A DNA stretch of 7,013 nucleotides from Methanomassiliicoccaceae archaeon UBA113 (GCA_002506175.1 DAXB01000048.1:1-7013), one strand, 5' to 3'. Counted from the first letter of the stretch, positions 1 through 6,614 are shown. A program made the numbers and translations. The notes: generated by a model from the sequence alone, not told the origin.

Positions 1-1
1 A

Positions 2-205
2 AGTCAAATTTTAAGGGGCGGTGTTTTTCCCATTTCGTACATTTTTACATTTTCCGATAGACATACCATAAATAGCTTATACCAAAAGTCGATGGAACGA
101 GTTGCACAATTGAAAAGAATGCTTAATGCGACTTCATACATCGGCTTTGGTCGAACCCATACCTTGCCGAATGCCGTCGGTGTCAGCATCTTTGTGCAAC
201 CATAG
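2..205 (+). CDS. Possible C-terminal fragment of an unrecognised protein, cut by the window edge
   Basis: This reading frame is open from the left edge for 67 codons and ends at TAG (203-205). It has no visible start, so if real it is the tail of a gene beginning outside the window. The translation contains a plausible amphipathic helix (SMERVAQLKRML, about codons 30-41) followed by a Gly/Thr-rich stretch (SYIGFGRTHTLPNAVGVSIF) that could be a terminal beta strand. I recognise no family. The base composition is clearly more AT-rich than the housekeeping genes to the right. A 76-codon frame on the opposite strand (4-234) overlaps it almost completely, has no ribosome binding site or TATA box and also matches nothing I know. 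Either frame, or neither, could be coding. The stem-loop at 294-317 would fit as a terminator for a plus-strand gene here. Confidence 0.25.
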   Translation, partial: SQILRGGVFPISYIFTFSDRHTINSLYQKSMERVAQLKRMLNATSYIGFGRTHTLPNAVGVSIFVQP

Positions 206-293
206 ACAAACACCTGTTGTCCATCAGATGTCATCTATGTAAGTACAAATCGAAAACATCCATTTTCGCTGTACTTCCCTCCTATAAACCACT

Positions 294-317
294 TAAGGCT
301 CCAGCAGAGGAGCCTTA
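294..317 (+). terminator. Stem-loop, possible terminator of a plus-strand gene from the left edge
   Basis: A perfect 9-bp stem, TAAGGCTCC pairing with GGAGCCTTA, closes the 6-base loop AGCAGA. It is followed by a pyrimidine-rich but not pure-T stretch (CTTCT). It lies about 90 bases past the stop of the open fragment at 2-205. The other strand shows no T tract after the stem, so a plus-strand role is preferred. It could also be simply a structured element of unknown use. Confidence 0.4.
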
Positions 318-436
318 CTTCTAATCATTAACAACTTAGTGACTGGTCATGCTGACCTAATGCGATTGTTTAGATTGATCCGATCTTCCCCATATGATGA
401 GATTTCTATGGAGACGGAAACGCTTATTTGATGAGA

Positions 437-460
437 TAAAAAAAACCGGCCGAGGCCGGT
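437..460 (-). terminator. Intrinsic-type terminator of the carA-carB operon
   Basis: Read on the minus strand, a GC-rich 7-bp stem (ACCGGCC/GGCCGGT, 445-460, with a two-base turn or a six-pair stem and four-base loop) is followed directly by a run of eight T residues. It begins ten bases past the carB stop codon. A stem plus U tract is the classic shape of an intrinsic terminator, and in archaea the T tract alone is known to be the main signal. Position and orientation make it the end of the carAB transcript. Confidence 0.8.
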
Positions 461-469
461 AATGTGTTT

Positions 470-3400
470 TCAGTTCACGAGCCTGTGGTACTCTGTGATG
501 GTCCTTACACCGCTTGTGCCCTGTCTCGCAACCTCTATGGCACCGACGGTCATTAGAGCTCCCTGAACGGTAGTCACGATCGGGATCTCGAGTTCGACTG
601 CAAGCCTCCTCATGGATGCTCCGTCTCTGATGGCACCGGACTTCTCCGAGGGTGTGTTGATGATCATCTGGATCTTACCCTCCCTCATCAGAGTCATCGC
701 ATTGGGCGAGATGTTCTCGCTGACCTTGAACAAAGACACGCACTCTATTCCGTGGTCCCTGAGGAAAGCGGCCGTTCCCTTGCTGGCGTAAATGTTGAAT
801 CCCATGTCCGCAAGTTTCTGTACAGAGGGGAGGATCTTCTCCTTATCGTTGTCGTTGACCGTGATATACACTCCGGATCCAGACTCTGTTGGATAGTTGC
901 ATCCTGCCGCGATCTGGGCCTTGTAGCAAGCGACGTAGAAGTTCTCGTCGATTCCCATGACCTCTCCTGTGGATTTCATCTCAGGAGTGAGGATGGAGTC
1001 CACACCGGGGAGCTTCAGGAACGGGAAGACGGCCTCCTTGACAGCATAATGGTCGAGGGACTTGTACTCGGATAGGCCGAAGTCCTTGAGAGTCTTTCCG
1101 AGCATGATCTTGGTAGCGATCTTGGCAAGGGGTATTCCGGTAGCCTTCGAGATGAAGGGTACGGTCCTGGAAGCCCTGGGGTTGGCCTCGATCATATAGA
1201 TCTGCTTGTCCTTGACCGCAAGCTGCAGATTCATCAATCCTTTGATGTGGAGTGCAAGAGCCACCCTCTTGGTGATGTCCAGGATCTCGTTGACGGTATC
1301 GTCCTCGAGTGTGAAAGGCGGCATGACCATGGTGGCATCTCCGGAGTGGCATCCGGCATATTCGACATGCTCCAGGATTCCTCCTACGTAGACGTCCTCT
1401 CCGTCACAAACGGCATCGACATCAATCTCGATGGCATCGGTGAGGTACTTATCGATGAGGATCGGGTGGTTCCTCGAAACCTTGACAGCGGTCTCGACAT
1501 ACAGCCTGAGATCGTCAGTAGAGTAGACGATCTCCATGGCCCTTCCTCCGAGCACGTATGAGGGTCTGACGATCACGGGGTACCCGATGTCCTCCGCAAT
1601 CTGCTTGGCCTCCTCGAAGGAGTATCCGGTTCCGGATCTGGGCTGCTTGATCTGCAGGTCATCCATGAGTTTGGAGAATCTGCGTCTGTCCTCAGCGACA
1701 TCCATGTCATCGGGGGATGTTCCGAGGACCTTGGTCTTGGTTCCCTTGAGGGCCTGCTCGAGGTCCACTGCGAGGTTGACCGAGGTCTGTCCTCCGTACT
1801 GGCAAATGACACCGTCGGCATCCTCCGCCTCGATGACGTTCAGGACATCACCGAGGGACAGCGGCTCGAAGTAGAGTCTGTCCGATATGTCGAAGTCCGT
1901 CGATACGGTCTCGGGGTTGTTGTTGACGATGATGGCGTTGACACCCTCCTCCTGAAGGGCCATGACGCCGTGGACGCAGCAGTAGTCGAACTCGATTCCC
2001 TGTCCGATCCTGATAGGTCCTCCGCCGACGATGACTACCTTCTTCCTGTCCTTGACCGGGACGGATTCAGTCTCCCTTCCGTATGTGGAGTAGAAGTAGG
2101 GAGTCTGAGCATCGAACTCACCGGCGCATGTGTCCACCATCTTGTAGACGGGGACGAGCGCCTGCTTCTTCCTCATATCGCGGATCTCCGCATTGGTGCT
2201 TCCGGCTAGCTCCGCGATGGCCTCATCGGAGAATCCCATGTACTTGGCATCCTTTAGGGCCTCGGGGGTGAGACCTGCCTTGATCCTGTATTCCATATTG
2301 ATGATGTTCCTGAGCTTCCTGATGAAGAACACATCCCACTTGGAGATATCGGCGATACGCTCCGGGGTCCAGCCTCTCCTGAGGGCCTCTCCCATGATGA
2401 ATATGCGCTGATCCGTGGCGTTCCTCAGTGCGTCCTCGATGTCTGCATCCAGGATGTCGAACCTGTCGAGCCCCTTGACTCCGATCTCTAGGGACCTGAG
2501 TCCTTTGAGGAGAGCCTCCTCAAAGGTCCTTCCGATGGCCATGGTCTCTCCCGTGGATTTCATCTGGGTTCCGAGGTGTCTGTCGACCGTACGGAACTTG
2601 TCGAAAGGCCATCTCGGGATCTTCAGCACGACGTAGTCGACAGAGGGCTCGAATGCCGCCTTGGTGGTTCCCGTGACCCTGTTGGGGATCTCGTCCAATG
2701 TGTATCCGAGAGCGATCTTCATGGACACCCTGGCTATTGGGTATCCCGTTGCCTTGGATGCAAGAGCGGATGAACGGGACACACGCGGGTTGACCTCGAT
2801 GAGCCTGTAGTCTCCGTTCTCGGGGTTCCATGCGAACTGGACGTTGCATCCTCCCTCGATATCGAGCTCCCTGATGACTTTGATCGCAGAGTTCCTGAGC
2901 TTCTCCAGATCCTTGTCAGAGAGGGTGAGGCAGGGTGCGCACACGATGCTCTCTCCGGTATGGATTCCCATCGCATCGATGTTCTCCATGTTGCATATGA
3001 TGATGCAGCTGTCCTTGGAATCCCTCATGACCTCGTACTCTATCTCCTTCCATCCGAGGACCGATTCCTCGATGAGGACCTGGTGGATACGGGAGTATGC
3101 CAGTCCGCGGGCGCAGATGTCCCTGAGCTCCTCCTCGTTGTATGCGATTCCCCCTCCGGTTCCTCCCAGTGTGAACGCGGGCCTGATGAGTACAGGGTAC
3201 CTTCCGATCATCTTGACCGCATCGAGGGCCTCTTCCACCGTGTTGACGCTTGCGGATAGCGGAACGGGCTCTCCGATCTTGACCATGGCCTCTTTGAACA
3301 GCTCACGGTCCTCCGACTTCTCGATCGCATCGGGCTGTGTTCCGATGAGTTCGCAGTGAAGCCTGTCGAGGACCCCTTTCTCCGCAAGTTCGGAACAGAT

Positions 3401-3685
3401 GTTGAGTCCGGTCTGTCCTCCCATTCCAGAGACGACTCCGTCCACCCCTTCCCTCTCGATGATCTTCTCGACCGTATCCGCATTCAAAGGTTCGATGTAG
3501 ACCGCATCGGCGGTCTCGGAATCCGTCTGTATGGTAGCGGGGTTGGAGTTGACGAGGACGGTCTTGTAGCCTTCCTCCCTGAGCGAACGGCATGCCTGGG
3601 TTCCGGAGAAGTCGAACTCGGCCGCCTGACCGATGACTATGGGCCCGGATCCGATGACCATGACCTTCTTGTAATCCTTTCTCAT
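470..3685 (-). CDS. carB: Carbamoyl-phosphate synthetase large subunit
   Basis: CarB makes carbamoyl phosphate from bicarbonate, ammonia and two ATP in the cytosol, feeding pyrimidine and arginine synthesis. The 1071-residue length matches the family (E. coli 1073). Two homologous ATP-grasp halves are visible. The first (about 1-400) has IGSGPIVIGQAAEFDFSG, the SEDRELF segment, LGGTGGGIAY, GWKEIEYEVMRD, NIDAMGIHTGES and EVNPRVSRSSALASKATG. The second (about 548-935) has VGGGPIRIGQGIEFDY, AEDRRRF, VLGGRAMEIVY, HSGD and EANPRASRTVPFISKATG. The oligomerisation domain lies between them (about 400-547), and an MGS-like allosteric domain follows (about 936-1071, GVYITVND, ASKGTAAFL). No frameshift or missing catalytic motif was seen. 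The ATG overlaps the carA stop as ATGA, and a strong Shine-Dalgarno sequence lies just upstream inside carA, so translation is probably coupled. Its partner CarA seems unable to hydrolyse glutamine, so this subunit may work with free ammonia. Confidence 0.98.
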   Translation of the reverse strand: MRKDYKKVMVIGSGPIVIGQAAEFDFSGTQACRSLREEGYKTVLVNSNPATIQTDSETADAVYIEPLNADTVEKIIEREGVDGVVSGMGGQTGLNICSELAEKGVLDRLHCELIGTQPDAIEKSEDRELFKEAMVKIGEPVPLSASVNTVEEALDAVKMIGRYPVLIRPAFTLGGTGGGIAYNEEELRDICARGLAYSRIHQVLIEESVLGWKEIEYEVMRDSKDSCIIICNMENIDAMGIHTGESIVCAPCLTLSDKDLEKLRNSAIKVIRELDIEGGCNVQFAWNPENGDYRLIEVNPRVSRSSALASKATGYPIARVSMKIALGYTLDEIPNRVTGTTKAAFEPSVDYVVLKIPRWPFDKFRTVDRHLGTQMKSTGETMAIGRTFEEALLKGLRSLEIGVKGLDRFDILDADIEDALRNATDQRIFIMGEALRRGWTPERIADISKWDVFFIRKLRNIINMEYRIKAGLTPEALKDAKYMGFSDEAIAELAGSTNAEIRDMRKKQALVPVYKMVDTCAGEFDAQTPYFYSTYGRETESVPVKDRKKVVIVGGGPIRIGQGIEFDYCCVHGVMALQEEGVNAIIVNNNPETVSTDFDISDRLYFEPLSLGDVLNVIEAEDADGVICQYGGQTSVNLAVDLEQALKGTKTKVLGTSPDDMDVAEDRRRFSKLMDDLQIKQPRSGTGYSFEEAKQIAEDIGYPVIVRPSYVLGGRAMEIVYSTDDLRLYVETAVKVSRNHPILIDKYLTDAIEIDVDAVCDGEDVYVGGILEHVEYAGCHSGDATMVMPPFTLEDDTVNEILDITKRVALALHIKGLMNLQLAVKDKQIYMIEANPRASRTVPFISKATGIPLAKIATKIMLGKTLKDFGLSEYKSLDHYAVKEAVFPFLKLPGVDSILTPEMKSTGEVMGIDENFYVACYKAQIAAGCNYPTESGSGVYITVNDNDKEKILPSVQKLADMGFNIYASKGTAAFLRDHGIECVSLFKVSENISPNAMTLMREGKIQMIINTPSEKSGAIRDGASMRRLAVELEIPIVTTVQGALMTVGAIEVARQGTSGVRTITEYHRLVN

Positions 3686-4758
3686 TGTTTCTCCTCCTTC
3701 GCAATGATGACGAAATCATCGAACTGATACTCCGTGTCGGTTGGGCCCATGTGTCCCTCGGGGTGGTACTCGTATCCGAAAAGCCTGTTGTCGAAATCCG
3801 AGAATCCCTCCACCGTTCCGTCATTGAGGTTCGTCTGCGTGATGATGAGTCCTGCATTCTGGGCCGATTCAGCGTCTATGCAGAAATCGTGCGACTGGGA
3901 TGTCATGCAGATGTACTTGCCGACCTTCACGGGCTGATTGCATCCGTGGTGTCCGTACTTCATGGGGACGACCTTGGCACCGAGGGCGATTGCCAGGAGA
4001 TCGCATCCGAGAGCGATACCCATGACCGGGAGCTTCTCGGACACTTCTTTGATAGTGCTGATGATTCCGCCGAATGCGGGATCGTTGGGGTTTCCGGGAC
4101 CGCTGGACACGATGACTGCATCCGCTCCCGAATCGATGATGTCGGCCGCCGAGGCGGACATCGGGAACTTGATGATGTTGAATCTTGAGGAGAGGACGTC
4201 GTAGAGACCGGACCTTGCTCCGCAATCGATGACCGCAGCGGTAACTTCCTTTCCGTTGTCTATGTCGGTAGGTTCTGCGGGCTGTCCATTGAACGGACGG
4301 CTTGCTGAAGGCATCCTGTTGAGATCGGCAACGGTCTTCTCGATGTTGGATTCGGCGGATATTATTGCTGCCCTCATGGTTCCGTTCCTGCGTATCCTGA
4401 GTGTAACCTCACGGGTATCGATTCCTGAGATTCCGACGATACCGTTGTCCTTCATGAAATCATTGAGGAGCGTTCCTCCGTACTGCGGTGACGGCTCGGT
4501 GCAGAGCTCTCTGACAACTAGCCCCCTTGCATAAACGCTGTCGGACTGGTTGAACTCGTCCTTCACTCCGTAATTCCCTACGCACGGGAAAGTGAGAACG
4601 ATGATCTGTCCGCTGCTCGATGGATCGGTCAGGCTCTCCTGATATCCGTCTACGCCGCCGGTTGAAAAAACAATATCTCCTGCCCTTCCGGTCTCAGAAC
4701 CGAAGAGCTTGCCCTCGAATACAGTCCCGTCTTGCAGGACCAGGTAACCCTCTGTCAT
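3682..4758 (-). CDS. carA: Carbamoyl-phosphate synthetase small subunit with a degenerate glutaminase site
   Basis: CarA normally hydrolyses glutamine and passes ammonia to CarB. The 358-residue protein has the CarA N-terminal domain (about 1-150; LVLQDGTVFEGK, GYQESLTDPS, GIDTREVTLRIR) and a class I amidotransferase domain (about 172-350; SGPGNP 219-224, KYGHHG 267-272, HPEG 332-335). The nucleophile elbow, GICLGHQ in active enzymes, reads GIALGCD (247-253). The catalytic Cys is therefore Ala249, and the positions of E. coli His272 and Gln273 are Cys252 and Asp253. The QNHGF motif is QSHDF (288-292), which changes two more glutamine contacts. His332 and Glu334 of the triad are kept. The gene is intact and in frame with carB, so it is under selection rather than a pseudogene. 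I infer loss of glutamine-dependent activity, with a retained structural, tunnel-capping or regulatory role. Start: ATG at 4758, with a TATA box 25-30 bases upstream and no Shine-Dalgarno, so the mRNA is probably leaderless. Confidence 0.95.
   Translation of the reverse strand: MTEGYLVLQDGTVFEGKLFGSETGRAGDIVFSTGGVDGYQESLTDPSSSGQIIVLTFPCVGNYGVKDEFNQSDSVYARGLVVRELCTEPSPQYGGTLLNDFMKDNGIVGISGIDTREVTLRIRRNGTMRAAIISAESNIEKTVADLNRMPSASRPFNGQPAEPTDIDNGKEVTAAVIDCGARSGLYDVLSSRFNIIKFPMSASAADIIDSGADAVIVSSGPGNPNDPAFGGIISTIKEVSEKLPVMGIALGCDLLAIALGAKVVPMKYGHHGCNQPVKVGKYICMTSQSHDFCIDAESAQNAGLIITQTNLNDGTVEGFSDFDNRLFGYEYHPEGHMGPTDTEYQFDDFVIIAKEEKQ
3691..3697 (-). promoter_or_regulatory. Shine-Dalgarno sequence of carB, inside carA
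   Basis: On the minus strand GGAGGAG lies 5 bases before the carB ATG, within the last codons of carA. It supports the ATG at 3685 as the carB start. It contrasts with the other genes of the window, whose start codons have no such motif, and fits an internal operon gene that needs ribosome binding rather than a leaderless 5' end. Confidence 0.85.
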
Positions 4759-4781
4759 CGAGAATTAAGGATTGACGTATC

Positions 4782-4789
4782 GTATATAA
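4782..4789 (-). promoter_or_regulatory. TATA box of the carAB promoter
   Basis: The minus strand reads TTATATAC here, preceded by the purine-rich CGGAATAG as a candidate BRE. The centre is about 28 bases from the A of the carA ATG. With the usual archaeal spacing of TATA to transcription start (about 25-27 bases), the transcript would begin within a few bases of the start codon. Confidence 0.65.
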
Positions 4790-5075
4790 TCTATTCCGAT
4801 AACGTATGACAAGCGGTTTTTAGAGTTGTCTATTATCAGACACTATTATTTTTTGATACCTTTTTTGATGCGTTGTTTACTATAATTCAAAACAAAATCG
4901 AGTGATTTGTGAACGTTTTGTTTGAGTACTATTCCGACCGAAATATCCGCCGGTTGATATGCTACGGACCATTTAACACGAAGAAATGAACAAATTTCAT
5001 TGAACGATCGTGGTCAAAAACTGTACGGCGAACTAAGAATCGATTCGATGATGTGCCAAAAATCAGTAAATCAGA

Positions 5076-5085
5076 TTGATATAAA
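5076..5085 (+). promoter_or_regulatory. TATA box of pelA
   Basis: TTGATATAAA is centred about 25 bases before the pelA ATG at 5106. No Shine-Dalgarno sequence lies before that ATG, so the transcript is likely leaderless. The spacing supports this ATG as the true start. Confidence 0.65.
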
Positions 5086-5105
5086 CCGATTACATACACC
5101 GAACC

Positions 5106-6143
5106 ATGCGCGTACTGGGAGAGAACCCCGCCAACGAGAGCATAAAGCTCATGGTAGAGACGGATGAGGATCTGTGGCATCTCTACAACATCGTGGAAAC
5201 AGGCGATCTCGTTACGGCATCGACCACCAGACGCGAAGAGAAGTCCTCCGACAAGATCAGGGCCGAGAAGATGGAAAAGAAGAGGATGACCCTCGGTATC
5301 CGCATCGAGAAGATCGAATTCTCCGAGGACGATCTCAGACTCAAGCTCCTCGGAACGATCGAGACCGGACCCCAGGACCTCGGCCAGCACCATACGCTCA
5401 TATTCGAGAACGGCGACTCCATGGATATCCAGAAGAAGAAATGGAGGGCTACCCAGATAGAAAGGGTCCAGAGAGCCGTCAATGACTCGAAGAAGCCCAG
5501 AATAGTATTCGTATCCCTGGATCAGGACGAAGCCACCGTGGCCGTACTGAGGCAGTTCGGTCTGAAAGAGATAACCACGGTGCGCTCGGGGAGATCGGGA
5601 AAGCAGTACGAGGAGAAACCTTCCGTCGATGGATACCACGGCGAGATCGCGTCCAAACTGAAGACCATGATGGAACCCAACATGCCTCTCATCCTACTCG
5701 GGCCGGGCTTCGAAAAGGAGACTCTTGCCGAAGACCTGAAGAAAATCGATCAGGAGATGTTCAAGAAGATCCATGTTTTCCACACGGGGCAATCCGGGAT
5801 GGTAGGGATCAACGAGCTCATGAAAACTGGCATGGGTGCAGATGTCCTCAGGGAATCGTCAGTCGGGGCCGAAATCGAAGCCGTGGAGGCTCTGATGACG
5901 GAGATAGCAAAGGACGGATTGGGTACATACGGACCGAACGAGGTCATGTCCGCCGCGATGTCCGGAGCCGTCGATAGGCTGCTGATCCTGGATACCAAGC
6001 TCAGGGAGCAGAACCTGGATGAGATCGTCCGTGCTGTGGAATCTCAGAAAGGGGCGGTAATAGTCGTCTCTTCCCAGCATGACGGCGGGAAAGAGCTTGA
6101 ATCGCTAGGCGGAATGGGTGCTATCCTCAGGTATAAGGTCTGA
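5106..6143 (+). CDS. pelA: Pelota (Dom34-type) mRNA surveillance and ribosome rescue factor
   Basis: Archaeal Pelota enters the empty A site of stalled ribosomes, delivered by aEF1A, and with ABCE1 splits them for recycling. The 345-residue length is typical of the archaeal family. The order of domains is clear: an N-terminal Sm-like domain (about 1-125) with ETDEDLWHLYNIVETGDLV and the basic TTRREEK loop; a central eRF1-like domain (about 131-245) with the Pelota PGF motif at 200-202 where release factors carry their catalytic loop; and a C-terminal domain (about 250-345) with YGPNEVMSAAMSGAVDRLLILD. The GGQ of aRF1 is absent, which separates it from the termination factor. The ATG is chosen because the conserved N-terminus begins there and a TATA box lies 25 bases upstream. 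It is transcribed away from carAB and appears monocistronic, with the next gene having its own promoter. No defects were seen. Confidence 0.95.
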   Translation: MRVLGENPANESIKLMVETDEDLWHLYNIVETGDLVTASTTRREEKSSDKIRAEKMEKKRMTLGIRIEKIEFSEDDLRLKLLGTIETGPQDLGQHHTLIFENGDSMDIQKKKWRATQIERVQRAVNDSKKPRIVFVSLDQDEATVAVLRQFGLKEITTVRSGRSGKQYEEKPSVDGYHGEIASKLKTMMEPNMPLILLGPGFEKETLAEDLKKIDQEMFKKIHVFHTGQSGMVGINELMKTGMGADVLRESSVGAEIEAVEALMTEIAKDGLGTYGPNEVMSAAMSGAVDRLLILDTKLREQNLDEIVRAVESQKGAVIVVSSQHDGGKELESLGGMGAILRYKV

Positions 6144-6190
6144 AATCATTAACGTTGTTTACTCTAAAAATGTTCGATTCTCGGTACGGC

Positions 6191-6198
6191 TTTATAAA
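6191..6198 (+). promoter_or_regulatory. TATA box of the winged-helix gene
   Basis: TTTATAAA matches the archaeal consensus closely and is centred about 27 bases before the ATG at 6222. The 78-base gap after pelA has no Shine-Dalgarno sequence near the start, so this gene is probably transcribed separately as a leaderless mRNA. Confidence 0.75.
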
Positions 6199-6221
6199 CC
6201 ATCTGTAACGCTTATGTAATC

Positions 6222-6569
6222 ATGAATGACGACCTGATTACAAACAGGATATTCAGTGAGAAGAACACGGTGAAGATAATCATCTTCCTCCATATCTTCG
6301 GCGACAAGAGCAGAAATGAGATCTACAAAGCGATATCGACGAACCCGCGGATGCCTATCAAACTTGATCTGCTGGAGCATTACGGTATCACCAAGACTGT
6401 GGAAGGAGGCACAGTGACGTGCAAAAGACTGATCACGCTCACCCCTCTCGGTCACAAGTATGCAGAAGCATTGGCCAACCTCGAGAAATGCACAGGCGGG
6501 AGCCTGGATGTGTTCAAATGGGATCTCATGAAATCGATGATGGAGGACATCTGTAAAAGCGAGGCGTAA
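6222..6569 (+). CDS. Small winged-helix DNA-binding protein, probable transcription regulator
   Basis: A 115-residue cytosolic protein with the layout of a stand-alone winged helix-turn-helix domain. Helix 1 is about 12-26 (EKNTVKIIIFLHIFG), helix 2 about 29-39 (KSRNEIYKAIS), the likely recognition helix about 42-55 (PRMPIKLDLLEHYGI). A beta wing follows (about 57-74, containing EGG and KRLITLT), then a long helix from LGHKYAEALANLEK, which in such proteins often makes the dimer. There is no ligand-binding domain, membrane segment or metal motif that I can identify. This resembles the ArsR/MarR-like small regulators common in archaea, but I cannot assign a family or target. It has its own TATA box and is followed by tandem stem-loops, so it is likely a single-gene unit. 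Its neighbours suggest no function; control of the surface-protein gene to the right is only a guess. Confidence 0.8.
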   Translation: MNDDLITNRIFSEKNTVKIIIFLHIFGDKSRNEIYKAISTNPRMPIKLDLLEHYGITKTVEGGTVTCKRLITLTPLGHKYAEALANLEKCTGGSLDVFKWDLMKSMMEDICKSEA

Positions 6570-6571
6570 AG

Positions 6572-6605
6572 ACGGGATGATCCGTTTTTCGCAATAAGTG
6601 CGAAA
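6572..6605 (+). terminator. Tandem stem-loops ending the winged-helix gene
   Basis: Three bases after the stop codon, ACGG pairs with CCGT (6572-6585), a stem that a G-T pair can lengthen, and a run of five T residues (6585-6589) follows. A second perfect 7-bp stem, TTTCGCA/TGCGAAA with loop ATAAG (6587-6605), is directly adjacent. The first has the shape of an intrinsic terminator. The second is symmetrical and may serve transcripts from either side. Confidence 0.65.
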
Positions 6606-6614
6606 TAATAAACA

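Larger units (their letters stand above)
206..469. other. AT-rich intergenic region left of carB
   Basis: No convincing gene is seen here. The region holds the 9-bp stem-loop at 294-317 and the carAB terminator at 437-460. Between them (318-436) there is only a short inverted repeat, GGTC/GACC around an ATGCT loop near 338-350, and two copies of GATGAGAT near 397 and 430. An ATGATGA near 394-400 resembles a C box, but no CTGA D box follows at a suitable distance, so no C/D RNA is called. Confidence 0.5.
4759..5105. other. Divergent intergenic region between carA and pelA
   Basis: This 347-base AT-rich stretch separates two divergent genes and carries a TATA box at each end. Inside it are a 5-bp inverted repeat (TGTCT/AGACA, 4827-4842) and a direct repeat of TTTTTTGAT (4849-4857 and 4861-4869), both upstream of the carA promoter and possible regulator sites. 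A weak 6-bp AT-rich hairpin lies at 4985-5001, and a TATA-like TACTATAATT near 4878-4887 has no gene behind it. I see no tRNA, C/D-box RNA or riboswitch that I can name. Confidence 0.5.

Noticed and set aside
203..331. Read-through of TAG at 203-205 as pyrrolysine, since the frame stays open to TAA at 329
   Set aside because: The extension would code through the perfect stem-loop at 294-317 and shows no protein-like pattern. The fragment does not resemble a methylamine methyltransferase, so TAG is taken as a plain stop.
391..436. A C/D-box guide RNA suggested by ATGATGA near 394-400 and TTGATGA near 428
   Set aside because: No CTGA D box follows at suitable spacing on either strand, and the second motif lacks the purine at its first position.
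2844..3359. A 171-codon plus-strand frame inside carB, and a 184-codon minus-strand frame across the carA-carB junction
   Set aside because: Both overlap highly conserved carB or carA sequence in other frames. Their translations are rich in Ser, Arg and Pro, typical of shadow frames.
3682..4758. Treating carA as a pseudogene or the Ala249 change as a sequencing error
   Set aside because: The frame is intact over 358 codons, most CarA motifs and the carB overlap are preserved, and the active-site changes are several independent in-frame substitutions. A single base error or frameshift cannot explain them.
4962..5639. A 225-codon open frame on the minus strand, opposite the start of pelA
   Set aside because: It lies antisense to the conserved N-terminal half of Pelota and across its promoter, has no recognisable motif and no promoter or ribosome binding site. 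Biased codon use of pelA explains the lack of stops.
4871..6163. The 11-mer CGTTGTTTACT shared by the carA-pelA gap (4871) and the gap after pelA (6153)
   Set aside because: Several 11-base matches are expected by chance in a window of this size, and the two copies have no common position relative to genes or promoters.
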